Positions 43,069 to 50,588 of a DNA stretch of 64,000 nucleotides are shown piece by piece (positions within the stretch are counted from its first letter, which is position 1; each line of letters starts with the position of its first letter). The notes under the pieces were generated by a model that saw only the letters and a program-made list of their open reading frames with translations, was not told the DNA's origin and searched no databases. The position numbers were made by a program, and so were the translations under genes. The stretch is from UBA3537 sp965658025 (GTDB lineage Bacteria > Bacteroidota > Bacteroidia > Flavobacteriales > Flavobacteriaceae): contig CBFHQL010000004.1 of NCBI GenBank assembly GCA_965658025.1, forward strand, positions 88,115 to 152,114, written 5' to 3'.

Positions 43069-44385
43069 ATGAAAAAACTAGAAAGGGGAAGTAAAAAACT
43101 CATTAATGCATGGGCATTTTACGACTGGGCCAATTCTGTATATCCACTGGTCATTAGTACCGCCGTGTTTCCAATTTATTACAGTAGTTTAACCAGTTCT
43201 TTTGCAAATACCGAAGGCGATATTTCCTTTTTGGGAACGTTTTGGGACCCCACTACGCTATATGATTATACGTTGGCCATTTCATTCCTTATTGTGGCAT
43301 TTTGCTCTCCAATTCTTTCAGGGATTGCCGATTATACAGGTAACAAATTGAAATTCTTAAAAGGATTTTGCTTGTTGGGTTCAATTTCTGTTATGGGACT
43401 TTATTTTTTCAATAGCGAATCTACACTTTGGGTCGCGCTTTTGTGCACTGTTTTTGCAAGTATTGGTTTTTGGGGCAGTATTGTGTTTTATAATGCTTAT
43501 TTGCCCGAAGTGGCTTTCCCTGAACAGCAAGACAAAGTAAGTGCCAAAGGGTTTATGTATGGCTATGCTGGTTCGGTGCTGCTGCTTATTTTCAGCTTGA
43601 TTTTAGTCCAAAAACCCGATTGGTTTGGAATTACTGACCCAACGCTTGCGCCACGAATTACGTTTGTATTAGTAGGGCTCTGGTGGTTTGGATTTGCACA
43701 AATAACATACCGTCGTTTGCCAAATAATGTTTTCAATCATAAACCTGATAAAGACTACATTTGGAAAGGGTTTTTAGAACTAAAAACAGTTTTTAAATCT
43801 TTAACCCAATACGTTCAATTAAAATACTTTTTGATGGCTTTTTTCTTTCTAAGTGTAGGTGTACAAACCATCATTCTGATGGCGGGGATTTTTGGCAGTA
43901 AGGAATTAGGGTTACCCACATTAAACCTTATTCTTACCATTTTAATTGTTCAAATTGTGGCCATATTTGGCGCGTATTTATTTTCGAGATTATCTGAAAA
44001 AATAGGAAATTTTGCAACATTGAAAATTACGCTTTTTATTTGGGGAATAGTATGTTTTATTGCTTTTGTATTGGACAAAAACCAACCCAATATTGATTAT
44101 TATTTTTATGCGATGGGTATTGTTTTGGGTTTTGTTTTGGGTGCTACACAGTCCTTGACCCGTTCGACCTATTCCAAACTGTTGCCCGAAACACACGACC
44201 ACGCTACATACTTTAGTTTTTACGACGTTACAGAAAAGATTGCTATTGTATTGGGCATGTTTGTTTTTGGACTTTTAATTGCGCTTACAGGTTCGATGCA
44301 GTATTCTGTTATGGCTCTTGCGATTTTCTTTTTAATGGCATTTATTATCCTTTTCAAAGTCAAAAGAACCGAGCACGTTCGCTAA
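43069..44385 (+). CDS. MFS transporter, UMF1 (Atg22-like) family
   Basis: A 438-residue, about 12-helix transporter. The N-terminal signature AWAFYDWANSVYPLVISTAV and the following PIYYSSLTSSFANT identify the UMF1/Atg22-like branch. GATQSLTRSTYSKLLPETHD in the second half is also characteristic. Substrates are uncertain; amino acids or small metabolites are likely from the Atg22 parallel. The start codon directly abuts a terminator T-run, leaving no leader between hairpin and ATG. The promoter must therefore lie upstream of or within the hairpin, or translation begins further in. Confidence 0.88.
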   Translation: MKKLERGSKKLINAWAFYDWANSVYPLVISTAVFPIYYSSLTSSFANTEGDISFLGTFWDPTTLYDYTLAISFLIVAFCSPILSGIADYTGNKLKFLKGFCLLGSISVMGLYFFNSESTLWVALLCTVFASIGFWGSIVFYNAYLPEVAFPEQQDKVSAKGFMYGYAGSVLLLIFSLILVQKPDWFGITDPTLAPRITFVLVGLWWFGFAQITYRRLPNNVFNHKPDKDYIWKGFLELKTVFKSLTQYVQLKYFLMAFFFLSVGVQTIILMAGIFGSKELGLPTLNLILTILIVQIVAIFGAYLFSRLSEKIGNFATLKITLFIWGIVCFIAFVLDKNQPNIDYYFYAMGIVLGFVLGATQSLTRSTYSKLLPETHDHATYFSFYDVTEKIAIVLGMFVFGLLIALTGSMQYSVMALAIFFLMAFIILFKVKRTEHVR

Positions 44386-44513
44386 TTGAACCAAAATTTC
44401 ACCACCTTGGCACAGGAATTGTCTTTAATGAGATGAAAAACGAGGCATTTTCCTTTTTTAAGATGATGAATACCAGTAATCAAAAAGATAAAAACCTAAT
44501 ATTATTCTGTTTT

Positions 44514-44535
44514 GCATGACAGAATGACCTATAAA
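44514..44535 (+). promoter_or_regulatory. 7-bp inverted repeat just upstream of lon
   Basis: ATTCTGT and ACAGAAT flanking an 8-nt centre, ending 4 nt before the lon ATG. Either a repressor site for the protease gene or a small hairpin masking translation start. No TAnnTTTG box is visible in the 154-bp region, consistent with an alternative promoter class, though this is inference. Confidence 0.35.
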
Positions 44536-44539
44536 TCAT

Positions 44540-46990
44540 ATGAATAACCCAAAATATAAATTACTTGACAGTTTGTCACTTCAAGATTTTGATGAAAATT
44601 CAGAATTGATTCCGTTGATGACTACCGAAGACGAAGAAATCATAAAAAATGAAACGCTCCCAGATTCTATTCCCATACTTTCTTTGCGGAATACCGTACT
44701 TTTTCCAGGTGTTGTCATCCCTATTACTGCTGGTCGTGATAAATCGATTAAATTGATTAATGATGCCAATAAAGGCTCTAAGGTCATTGGTGTAGTCGCA
44801 CAAAAGGATGAAAGTGTAGAAGATCCAAAATTTGAAGATATTCATAACATCGGAACAGTTGCCCGCATCCTCAAAGTTCTAAAAATGCCCGATGGTAATA
44901 CAACGGTTATTATTCAAGGGAAAAGACGCTTTGAAATCACCGAATTGGTCTCTGAAGAGCCCTATATGACCGCCAAAATAAAGAGTGTAGATGAACTGAT
45001 TCCTCAAAAAAATGATGGTGAGTTTGTTGCCGCCATAGAATCCATCAAAGATTTATCGCTCGAGATTATAAAACAAAGTCCAAACATCCCCAGTGAGGCC
45101 TCTTTTGCCATCAAAAACATCGAAAGCAATTCGTTTTTGATCAATTTTGTGTCGTCCAATATGAATATTTCTGTGGTAGAAAAGCAGGAGTTATTAGAAG
45201 TCAACGATTTACATGAACGTGCTTTAAAAACACTCAAGCACATGAATGTTGAGTACCAACGTTTGGAGCTTAAAAATGATATTCAATCCAAGGTGCAGCA
45301 CGACATGAATCAGCAGCAGCGCGAATATTTTCTTCAACAACAAATCAAAACCATTCAAGAGGAGTTGGGCGGCGTCAGTTATGAAGAAGAAATTGAGGAC
45401 ATGAAAAAGCGCGCCAAAGCAAAACAATGGGATAAAAAAGTCAAGGCGCATTTTGAAAAAGAAATTGGTAAACTTCAACGCATGAATCCACAGGTTGCGG
45501 AGTATTCTATTCAGCGTAATTATTTGGATTTATTTTTGGATTTACCCTGGAATCACTTTAGTCAAGATAATTTTGACTTAAAACGTGCTCAAAAGATATT
45601 GGACCGCGATCATTTTGGCCTTGAAGAAGTCAAGCGCCGTATCATTGAATATCTAGCAGTTTTGAAATTGCGCAACGATATGAAATCGCCGATTTTGTGT
45701 TTGTACGGTCCTCCGGGTGTTGGAAAAACGTCTCTAGGAAAATCCATTGCGGAAGCTTTGGGTAGAGAATATGTGCGCATATCTTTAGGTGGATTACGTG
45801 ATGAAGCCGAAATTCGAGGGCATCGAAAAACGTATATCGGTGCTATGCCAGGCCGTATTTTGCAAAGTTTAAAAAAAGCAGGGACGTCAAATCCAGTATT
45901 TGTTTTGGATGAAATAGATAAACTATCCAATTCACATCAAGGCGATCCCTCATCGGCAATGCTCGAAGTGTTGGATCCTGAACAAAATTCTGAGTTTTAT
46001 GACAACTTTTTGGAAATGGGTTACGACCTTTCCAAAGTGATGTTTGTGGCCACTTCAAACAGTTTAAACACCATTCAACCGGCATTGTTGGACCGTATGG
46101 AAATCATCAATGTTACGGGCTATACCATTGAAGAAAAAGTACAAATTGGTAAAAAATTCCTTTTACCAAAACAACTTACCGAACATGGTCTTTCCACAAA
46201 AGATTTAAAAATTGCACAGCCACAATTAGAAAAAATAATTGAAGGATACACTAGAGAATCAGGGGTTCGTGGGCTCGAAAAGCAGATTGCAAAAGTGGTA
46301 CGCTATGCCGCCAAAAACATTGCTATGGAAGAGGATTACGCCAAAAAGATATCCAATAATGACCTTGTTGAGATTCTTGGCGCACCTAAACTCGAACGCG
46401 ATCGCTACGAAAACAACAATGTAGCAGGTGTTGTTACAGGATTGGCTTGGACTCGAGTAGGCGGCGATATTTTGTTTATAGAATCGATACTTTCAAAAGG
46501 GAAAGGGACGCTTAACATCACCGGAAACCTTGGAAAAGTGATGAAAGAATCCGCTACAATAGCCATGGAATACATCAAGGCCAATGCCGATGATTTTGGC
46601 ATTAAAAGTCATGTCTTTAACGATTATAATGTGCATATCCACGTTCCAGAAGGGGCGACCCCAAAAGATGGTCCAAGTGCTGGAATTACGATGCTGACGT
46701 CTTTGGTGTCTTTATTTACCCAACGCAAAGTGAAAAAGAATATCGCCATGACAGGTGAAATCACGTTACGCGGAAAAGTATTGCCAGTAGGAGGGATTAA
46801 GGAGAAAATATTGGCTGCAAAACGTGCAAAAATTAAAGAAATCGTACTCTCAAAAGCCAACAAGCGTGATATTGATGAAATCAATGCGGAATACCTCAAA
46901 GGGTTGACTTTTCATTATGTTTCCGATATGCGCGAAGTGATTGAGGTGGCCATTACCAAAACCAAAGTAGCACAGGCCAAAACGCTTTAA
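44540..46990 (+). CDS. lon: ATP-dependent protease La
   Basis: 816 residues with the N-terminal substrate domain (PILSLRNTVLFPGVVIPITA), a coiled-coil, and the AAA+ module: Walker A GPPGVGKTSLGKSIAEALG, Walker B FVLDEIDKL. The C-terminal serine-lysine protease domain has KDGPSAGITM with the catalytic Ser and GEITLRGKVLPVGGIKEKIL with the Lys. It degrades damaged and regulatory proteins. Full length, single gene. porQ follows after 84 bp. Confidence 0.97.
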   Translation: MNNPKYKLLDSLSLQDFDENSELIPLMTTEDEEIIKNETLPDSIPILSLRNTVLFPGVVIPITAGRDKSIKLINDANKGSKVIGVVAQKDESVEDPKFEDIHNIGTVARILKVLKMPDGNTTVIIQGKRRFEITELVSEEPYMTAKIKSVDELIPQKNDGEFVAAIESIKDLSLEIIKQSPNIPSEASFAIKNIESNSFLINFVSSNMNISVVEKQELLEVNDLHERALKTLKHMNVEYQRLELKNDIQSKVQHDMNQQQREYFLQQQIKTIQEELGGVSYEEEIEDMKKRAKAKQWDKKVKAHFEKEIGKLQRMNPQVAEYSIQRNYLDLFLDLPWNHFSQDNFDLKRAQKILDRDHFGLEEVKRRIIEYLAVLKLRNDMKSPILCLYGPPGVGKTSLGKSIAEALGREYVRISLGGLRDEAEIRGHRKTYIGAMPGRILQSLKKAGTSNPVFVLDEIDKLSNSHQGDPSSAMLEVLDPEQNSEFYDNFLEMGYDLSKVMFVATSNSLNTIQPALLDRMEIINVTGYTIEEKVQIGKKFLLPKQLTEHGLSTKDLKIAQPQLEKIIEGYTRESGVRGLEKQIAKVVRYAAKNIAMEEDYAKKISNNDLVEILGAPKLERDRYENNNVAGVVTGLAWTRVGGDILFIESILSKGKGTLNITGNLGKVMKESATIAMEYIKANADDFGIKSHVFNDYNVHIHVPEGATPKDGPSAGITMLTSLVSLFTQRKVKKNIAMTGEITLRGKVLPVGGIKEKILAAKRAKIKEIVLSKANKRDIDEINAEYLKGLTFHYVSDMREVIEVAITKTKVAQAKTL

Positions 46991-47074
46991 ATCAAGGCGT
47001 TTATAATCTTTTGTAGCTAAAATAAAGTCCCCAAAAACTCGTTTTAGAATAGAATTAGTTATTTTTGACCGCTC

Positions 47075-48091
47075 ATGAGGATATTGGTTACGCTTTTATT
47101 AGTTATTGTTTCAGTAACATCAGCAGCTGCGCAACTGGGGGGGAACGCAACTTATCAATTCCTCAACCTTATGTCCTCGCCAAGACAAGCTGCGCTTGGC
47201 GGAAAAATCATCACTAACGTTGATTATGATGTCACCCAAGGGCTGTACAACCCAGCGACCATCAATGTAGATATGGACAACCAATTGGCGCTAAATTATG
47301 CCAATCACCTTGGCGATATCCGTTACGGTACTGCTGCTTATGCCTACACTGTAGACCGAAGAACGCAAACATTTCATGCGGGGGTAACCTATATCAATTA
47401 CGGCTCTTTTGATGGTTATGATGAAAATGGGAACAGTACAGGCACCTTTACTGGAAATGAAGCCGCCCTTTCATTTGGTTATTCATTTCAAATCGGTTTT
47501 ACCGATTTTTATGCTGGTGCCAATGTTAAACTCATTTCATCAAAATTAGAACAATACAGCTCCTTTGGTGGTGCTTTAGATTTTGGATTAATTTACATCA
47601 ATGAATATCTTGATTTTAATGCGGCTTTGGTGGTGCGCAATATAGGAACACAGTTTACAACCTATGCAGGCCTTCGAGAATCCTTGCCTTTTGAGATTGA
47701 TTTGGGCCTAAGCCAAACCTTACAATTTGTACCGCTTCGTTGGCATTTGACCTTTGAAAATCTTCAGCAATGGCCTATTGCGACACCTAACCCTGCACGT
47801 GCGACAACAGATTTAAACGGTAACCAAACTCAAGAAAAAGTGGGTTTTTTTAGTAATTTGATGCGGCATACACTGATCGGGTTTGAGTTGTTTCCAGACA
47901 AGGGCTTTAACCTTCGATTGGGCTATAGTTTTAGACGTGGCGAAGAGCTAAGAATTATAGATCAACGTAACTTTTCGGGTTTATCTTTTGGAATTGGGAT
48001 GAAGTTTAATAAATTACGTTTTAGTTACACCCATGCACGTTACTCATTAGCAGCAAACACCAGTTTTTTGGGTATGCAAATAAGTTTATGA
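47075..48091 (+). CDS. porQ: Type IX secretion system protein PorQ
   Basis: A 338-residue outer-membrane beta-barrel protein. The signal peptide (MRILVTLLLVIVSVTSAAAQ) is followed by the PorV/PorQ-type opening NATYQFLNLMSSPRQAALGG and GLYNPATINVDMDNQLALNY, and a barrel ending NTSFLGMQISL. In the T9SS, PorQ works with PorU, PorV and PorZ in the attachment complex that processes cargo carrying a C-terminal sorting domain. A candidate cargo is encoded at 61478-62320. It overlaps cmk by 4 nt. Confidence 0.92.
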   Translation: MRILVTLLLVIVSVTSAAAQLGGNATYQFLNLMSSPRQAALGGKIITNVDYDVTQGLYNPATINVDMDNQLALNYANHLGDIRYGTAAYAYTVDRRTQTFHAGVTYINYGSFDGYDENGNSTGTFTGNEAALSFGYSFQIGFTDFYAGANVKLISSKLEQYSSFGGALDFGLIYINEYLDFNAALVVRNIGTQFTTYAGLRESLPFEIDLGLSQTLQFVPLRWHLTFENLQQWPIATPNPARATTDLNGNQTQEKVGFFSNLMRHTLIGFELFPDKGFNLRLGYSFRRGEELRIIDQRNFSGLSFGIGMKFNKLRFSYTHARYSLAANTSFLGMQISL

Positions 48092-48780
48092 TAGAAAAGA
48101 AAATAATTATTGCCATTGATGGGCATTCTTCAACAGGAAAAAGTACACTCGCCAAACAACTTGCCGAAACCTTGGATTATATTTATGTCGATTCTGGGGC
48201 GATGTACAGAGCGGTTACGCTTTTTGCTCTTGAAGAAGGATGGATTAGTGCGGAAAAATTTGATGCGCATGCTTTGATTTCTAACATTGAGAACGTCACT
48301 ATTGAATTCAAAAAAGAAGGAAACAAGCCCACTGTATTGTTTTTAAATGGTAAAGAAGTATCCTCAAAAATTCGTGGGATGGAGGTATCCAATTTGGTGA
48401 GTAAAGTGGCGGCAATTCCACAGGTACGCCAATGTTTGGTAAAAGAACAACGCAAAATGGGGCAACACAAAGGTATTGTGATGGACGGTAGAGATATAGG
48501 TACCGTTGTTTTTCCTGATGCTGAACTCAAAATCTTTATGACCGCCTCTGCCAAAACTCGTACACAACGTCGATTTGATGAACTTACTGCAAAAGGGGAG
48601 CAGGTCGATTTTGATGCCGTTTATGAAAACATCACTTCACGCGACCATAAAGACTCCACCAGAGCCGATTCGCCGCTAACACAAGCCCAAGATGCTCGTA
48701 TTTTGGACAATTCTAAACTAACACCAAAAGAACAGTTTGAATTGGTGTTGGGGTGGGTAAACGAATGTGTAAACGATTAG
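48088..48780 (+). CDS. cmk: (d)CMP kinase
   Basis: A 230-residue P-loop kinase that phosphorylates CMP and dCMP. IAIDGHSSTGKSTLAKQLA is the Walker A region (residues 8-26), YVDSGAMYRAVTLFA the substrate site, and MDGRDIGTVVFPDAELKIFM and SRDHKDSTRADSPLTQA are diagnostic. It overlaps porQ by 4 nt. In many bacteria cmk is directly followed by rpsA; here 2.4 kb of accessory DNA and the LysM gene intervene. Confidence 0.96.
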   Translation: MIEKKIIIAIDGHSSTGKSTLAKQLAETLDYIYVDSGAMYRAVTLFALEEGWISAEKFDAHALISNIENVTIEFKKEGNKPTVLFLNGKEVSSKIRGMEVSNLVSKVAAIPQVRQCLVKEQRKMGQHKGIVMDGRDIGTVVFPDAELKIFMTASAKTRTQRRFDELTAKGEQVDFDAVYENITSRDHKDSTRADSPLTQAQDARILDNSKLTPKEQFELVLGWVNECVND

Positions 48781-48799
48781 TTTAAGTGGTCTTTGTATA

Positions 48800-48916
48800 G
48801 GACACTGAGCTTCGGTCGATAGTTCATCGAGCTTGTCGAGATGAGACTCCCGAACCGTGTCGAAATGCCCCTCGAATTGGACACTGAGCTTGTCGAAGTG
48901 CCCGTCGAAGTGCCCC
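48800..48916. repeat. Cluster of GAGCTTGTCGA-type short repeats
   Basis: GGACACTGAGCTT occurs at 48800-48812 and again at 48879-48891. Related units ATCGAGCTTGTCGAG (48826-48840), CGTGTCGAAATGCCC (48856-48870), TGTCGAAGTGCCC (48891-48903) and GTCGAAGTGCCCC (48904-48916) fill the interval. I know CTTCGACAAGCTCAGTG (the complement) as a short dispersed intergenic repeat in several phyla. This begins a 397-bp gene-free stretch (48781-49177) made of repeats. Confidence 0.75.
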
Positions 48917-49006
48917 GCTGGTGCGCGAAATCGAAGATTCAACGTAGTTAATCCTTTCGCGTTCCAAATAACTATAACCACACGATACAATCGTGCGGCA
49001 GCGGGG
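48913..49006 (+). repeat. Structured GC-rich repeat, copy 1 (94 bp)
   Basis: Bounded by CCCCGCTG and its complement CAGCGGGG. Inside are CGCGAA and TTCGCG as an inner inverted repeat, and CACGATACAATCGTG as a small hairpin. Copies 2 and 3 lie at 50026 and 50462 in the same orientation. It contains no plausible ORF. The nested palindromes suggest a folding element of REP or miniature-transposon type. Confidence 0.8.
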
Positions 49007-49097
49007 TAAGTTTTTGTGCATAGATTTTTTGTTGGCAACAGCTCTTTGTATTTTTCTTGCAATGTGCTGTTATTAGCGTTGGCGCATAAAAACTTAC
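49006..49097. repeat. 92-bp imperfect long inverted repeat
   Basis: Outer arms GTAAGTTTTTGTGC (49006-49019) and GCATAAAAACTTAC (49084-49097) pair over 14 bp with one G-T position. Inner arms AACAGC (49037-49042) and GCTGTT (49066-49071) pair in register inside. It abuts repeat copy 1 and precedes the 3' end of the toxin gene. Remaining bases to 49177 hold nothing I recognise. Confidence 0.65.
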
Positions 49098-49177
49098 AGA
49101 AGTGGGGCGCGCGGAACAGCATAAAATACAGAGGTTTTTGAGTATGCGAGAATACTGGGTTTTGTTTTGTGAGGACT

Positions 49178-49438
49178 TTACTTTCCGTAATGATAACGAC
49201 AAGCTGCAATCAATAACTGGTCTTTCTCGTATTTGTAAACCAATCGATGTTCTGATGTTATTCGTCTTGACCAATAGCCCTGTAAATCGCCTTTTAAAGC
49301 TTCGGGTTTTCCAATACCTTCAAAAGGTGTTCGCATACAACTTTTAATCAGTTCATTAATTCGTTTTACTATTTTCTTATCGACTTTCTGCCAATATAAA
49401 TAATCTTCCCAAGACGAAGTAGACCACGTTAATTTCAT
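49178..49438 (-). CDS. yoeB: YoeB/Txe-family toxin (RelE-type mRNA interferase)
   Basis: 86 residues with the family pattern: LTWSTSSWEDYLYWQKVDKK, INELIKSCMRTPFEGIGKPE, ALKGDLQGYWSRRITSEHRL, VYKYEKDQLLIAACRYHYGK. The Glu, Arg, His and the terminal HY used for ribosome-dependent mRNA cleavage are present, so it looks active. It starts at the base after the antitoxin stop. It lies in the repeat-rich island between cmk and rpsA, which suggests acquisition by transfer. Confidence 0.93.
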   Translation of the reverse strand: MKLTWSTSSWEDYLYWQKVDKKIVKRINELIKSCMRTPFEGIGKPEALKGDLQGYWSRRITSEHRLVYKYEKDQLLIAACRYHYGK

Positions 49439-49687
49439 CTATTCGATTAAGTCTTTTTCTATGCCATTTCCTGCTTCCAGTTCTTTGATAGAGTTTAATA
49501 ATATATCTCTGTTTTTACCAGTTAGCAGATAGGTAGTTTCTTTTAATGAGTTGTATTCATCCAATGATATTAAAACGAGGTCTTTACCGCTTTTACGCTT
49601 GATAATGATGTCGCTTACATCGTTGATTACTTTATCTAACCAATGCTTTAGATTTGAACGAAAGTCTGTATAATTTACTGTTTCCAT
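49439..49687 (-). CDS. yefM: YefM/Phd-family antitoxin
   Basis: 82 residues. The DNA-binding N-terminus VNYTDFRSNLKHWLDKVIND and KRKSGKDLVLISLDEYNSLK are typical of Phd/YefM, followed by a flexible acidic C-terminus that wraps the toxin. It precedes the toxin gene with no gap (TAG then ATG), the usual order. It probably represses its own promoter. A -7 box ends 4 nt before its ATG, so the mRNA is likely leaderless. Confidence 0.92.
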   Translation of the reverse strand: METVNYTDFRSNLKHWLDKVINDVSDIIIKRKSGKDLVLISLDEYNSLKETTYLLTGKNRDILLNSIKELEAGNGIEKDLIE

Positions 49688-49691
49688 AATG

Positions 49692-49699
49692 CAAAGATA
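49692..49699 (-). promoter_or_regulatory. -7 promoter element of the antitoxin-toxin operon
   Basis: TATCTTTG on the minus strand (TAnnTTTG), 4 nt before the antitoxin ATG. The DNA around it is the expected autoregulatory operator region. Confidence 0.55.
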
Positions 49700-49725
49700 A
49701 TAAAAAGTACTTAAATAAGCACCTT

Positions 49726-50024
49726 TTACCCGATTGGATGATATTTGTTGATGTCTTCCTTTAAATCTTCAAGGTCGTTTAATAGATAATTTTCAGTTGA
49801 ACTAACGTAACGATATCCTGCAAAATATTGTACTTCTCGAAGATTGTAAACCTTTAACCAACCTGTAATTACAGAAGTTCGTATTTGTTTTATACTTTCA
49901 ACTTGCTTGTTTTGTTTGTGTAATTCTTGCATCAGTTTTTGCATTGCGTTCAGTAATTTTTAACTACTTCCTTGAGTAACGAAAAATAAATCGGTTTGCT
50001 TTTTGGTTTCCTGTAAAATGGTTT
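49726..50024 (-). pseudogene. Tyrosine recombinase remnant, C-terminal fragment with a stop
   Basis: Reading leftward from 50024 one frame gives ETILQETKKQTDLFFVTQGS, Ser, an in-frame TAA (49960-49962), then KLLNAMQKLM and a 72-residue open stretch from ATG 49944 with QIRTSVITGWLK, VYNLREVQYFAGYRYVSSTE and NY. This matches, from memory, the C-terminal part of flavobacterial tyrosine recombinases. The catalytic His of AGHR is Tyr here; the nucleophile Tyr of STENY remains. The 5' part is missing at the edge of repeat copy 2. It is a decayed integrase, unlikely to function. Confidence 0.8.
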
Positions 50025-50025
50025 C

Positions 50026-50119
50026 CCCCGCTGGTGCGCGAAATCGAAGATTCAACGAAGTTAATCCTTTCGCGTTCCAAATAACTATAACCACACGATA
50101 CAATCGCGCGGCAGCGGGC
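50026..50119 (+). repeat. Structured GC-rich repeat, copy 2
   Basis: Nearly identical to copy 1 over about 94 bp (CGAAG for CGTAG, CGCGCGG for CGTGCGG, last base changed). Its left end coincides with the point where the recombinase remnant is cut off. The rest of 49945-50215 (recombinase sequence, then AT-rich DNA with a doubled ACTACCACACTACCACAC) shows no gene. Confidence 0.8.
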
Positions 50120-50215
50120 GGTTTTGAATCAACCTAAATTTTCAATACTTTAAACTCCGTTTTTTTGCTGACCAACACGTTTGGAACACTACCACACTAC
50201 CACACATTTGGAATA

Positions 50216-50419
50216 TTACCAATATTTTATAGTCCATTTCTCTGGTAAATCATCAAAATCTAATTCCTCTCCTAGAAAAATAAAAGTATACATAGGTTCT
50301 GACGGAAAATCATTCATTCTTAAGTAAAGGGTATTTCCACTGATAATTGTACTAAAAATTGTTTCATCAACTTTATCTTGCTTCCATTCTATTTCATAAT
50401 TAAAAAAGCTTTTTATCAT
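50216..50419 (-). CDS. Small hypothetical protein (67 residues)
   Basis: An acidic protein without signal or membrane helix. The central LYLRMNDFPSEPMYTFIFLG and the ending DFDDLPEKWTIKYW (Trp-rich) are reminiscent of short orphan proteins that share an RMNDFP-EP-YT motif, which I have seen without a function. It lies alone between repeat copies 2 and 3, with no cognate partner visible. A cassette-borne immunity or accessory protein is possible but unsupported. Confidence 0.5.
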   Translation of the reverse strand: MIKSFFNYEIEWKQDKVDETIFSTIISGNTLYLRMNDFPSEPMYTFIFLGEELDFDDLPEKWTIKYW

Positions 50420-50461
50420 AATCCAAATTTTTGATTAACAGCTGCATTAGGACTACCAGAT

Positions 50462-50533
50462 CCCCGCTGGTGCGCGAATCCTTTCGCGTTCCAAATAACT
50501 ATAACCACGGGGGCGCAAGCATTTTGCTTGTGC
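50462..50533 (+). repeat. Structured GC-rich repeat, copy 3 (deleted form) with an added hairpin
   Basis: Begins CCCCGCTGG like the others but lacks 22 internal bases, so CGCGAA and TTCGCG are separated by only TCCT and form a tight hairpin. It matches the other copies to 50508, then diverges into CGGGG and a second hairpin GCGCAAGC-ATTTT-GCTTGTGC (50513-50533). Confidence 0.75.
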
Positions 50534-50588
50534 CGTAAAACAAAAGACAATTAAGACTAAAAATTTTAGCCCTAATTGTTAATGTATT

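Noticed and set aside
48913..49097. Integron attC site or cassette array between cmk and rpsA
   Set aside because: TA cargo and folded repeats fit the idea, but no RYYYAAC/GTTRRRY cores are present and the only recombinase trace is not recognisably IntI.
48718..49209. Open frames of 60-160 codons across the repeat region downstream of cmk
   Set aside because: They run through palindromic repeats, overlap cmk or the toxin gene, and have no protein-like composition.
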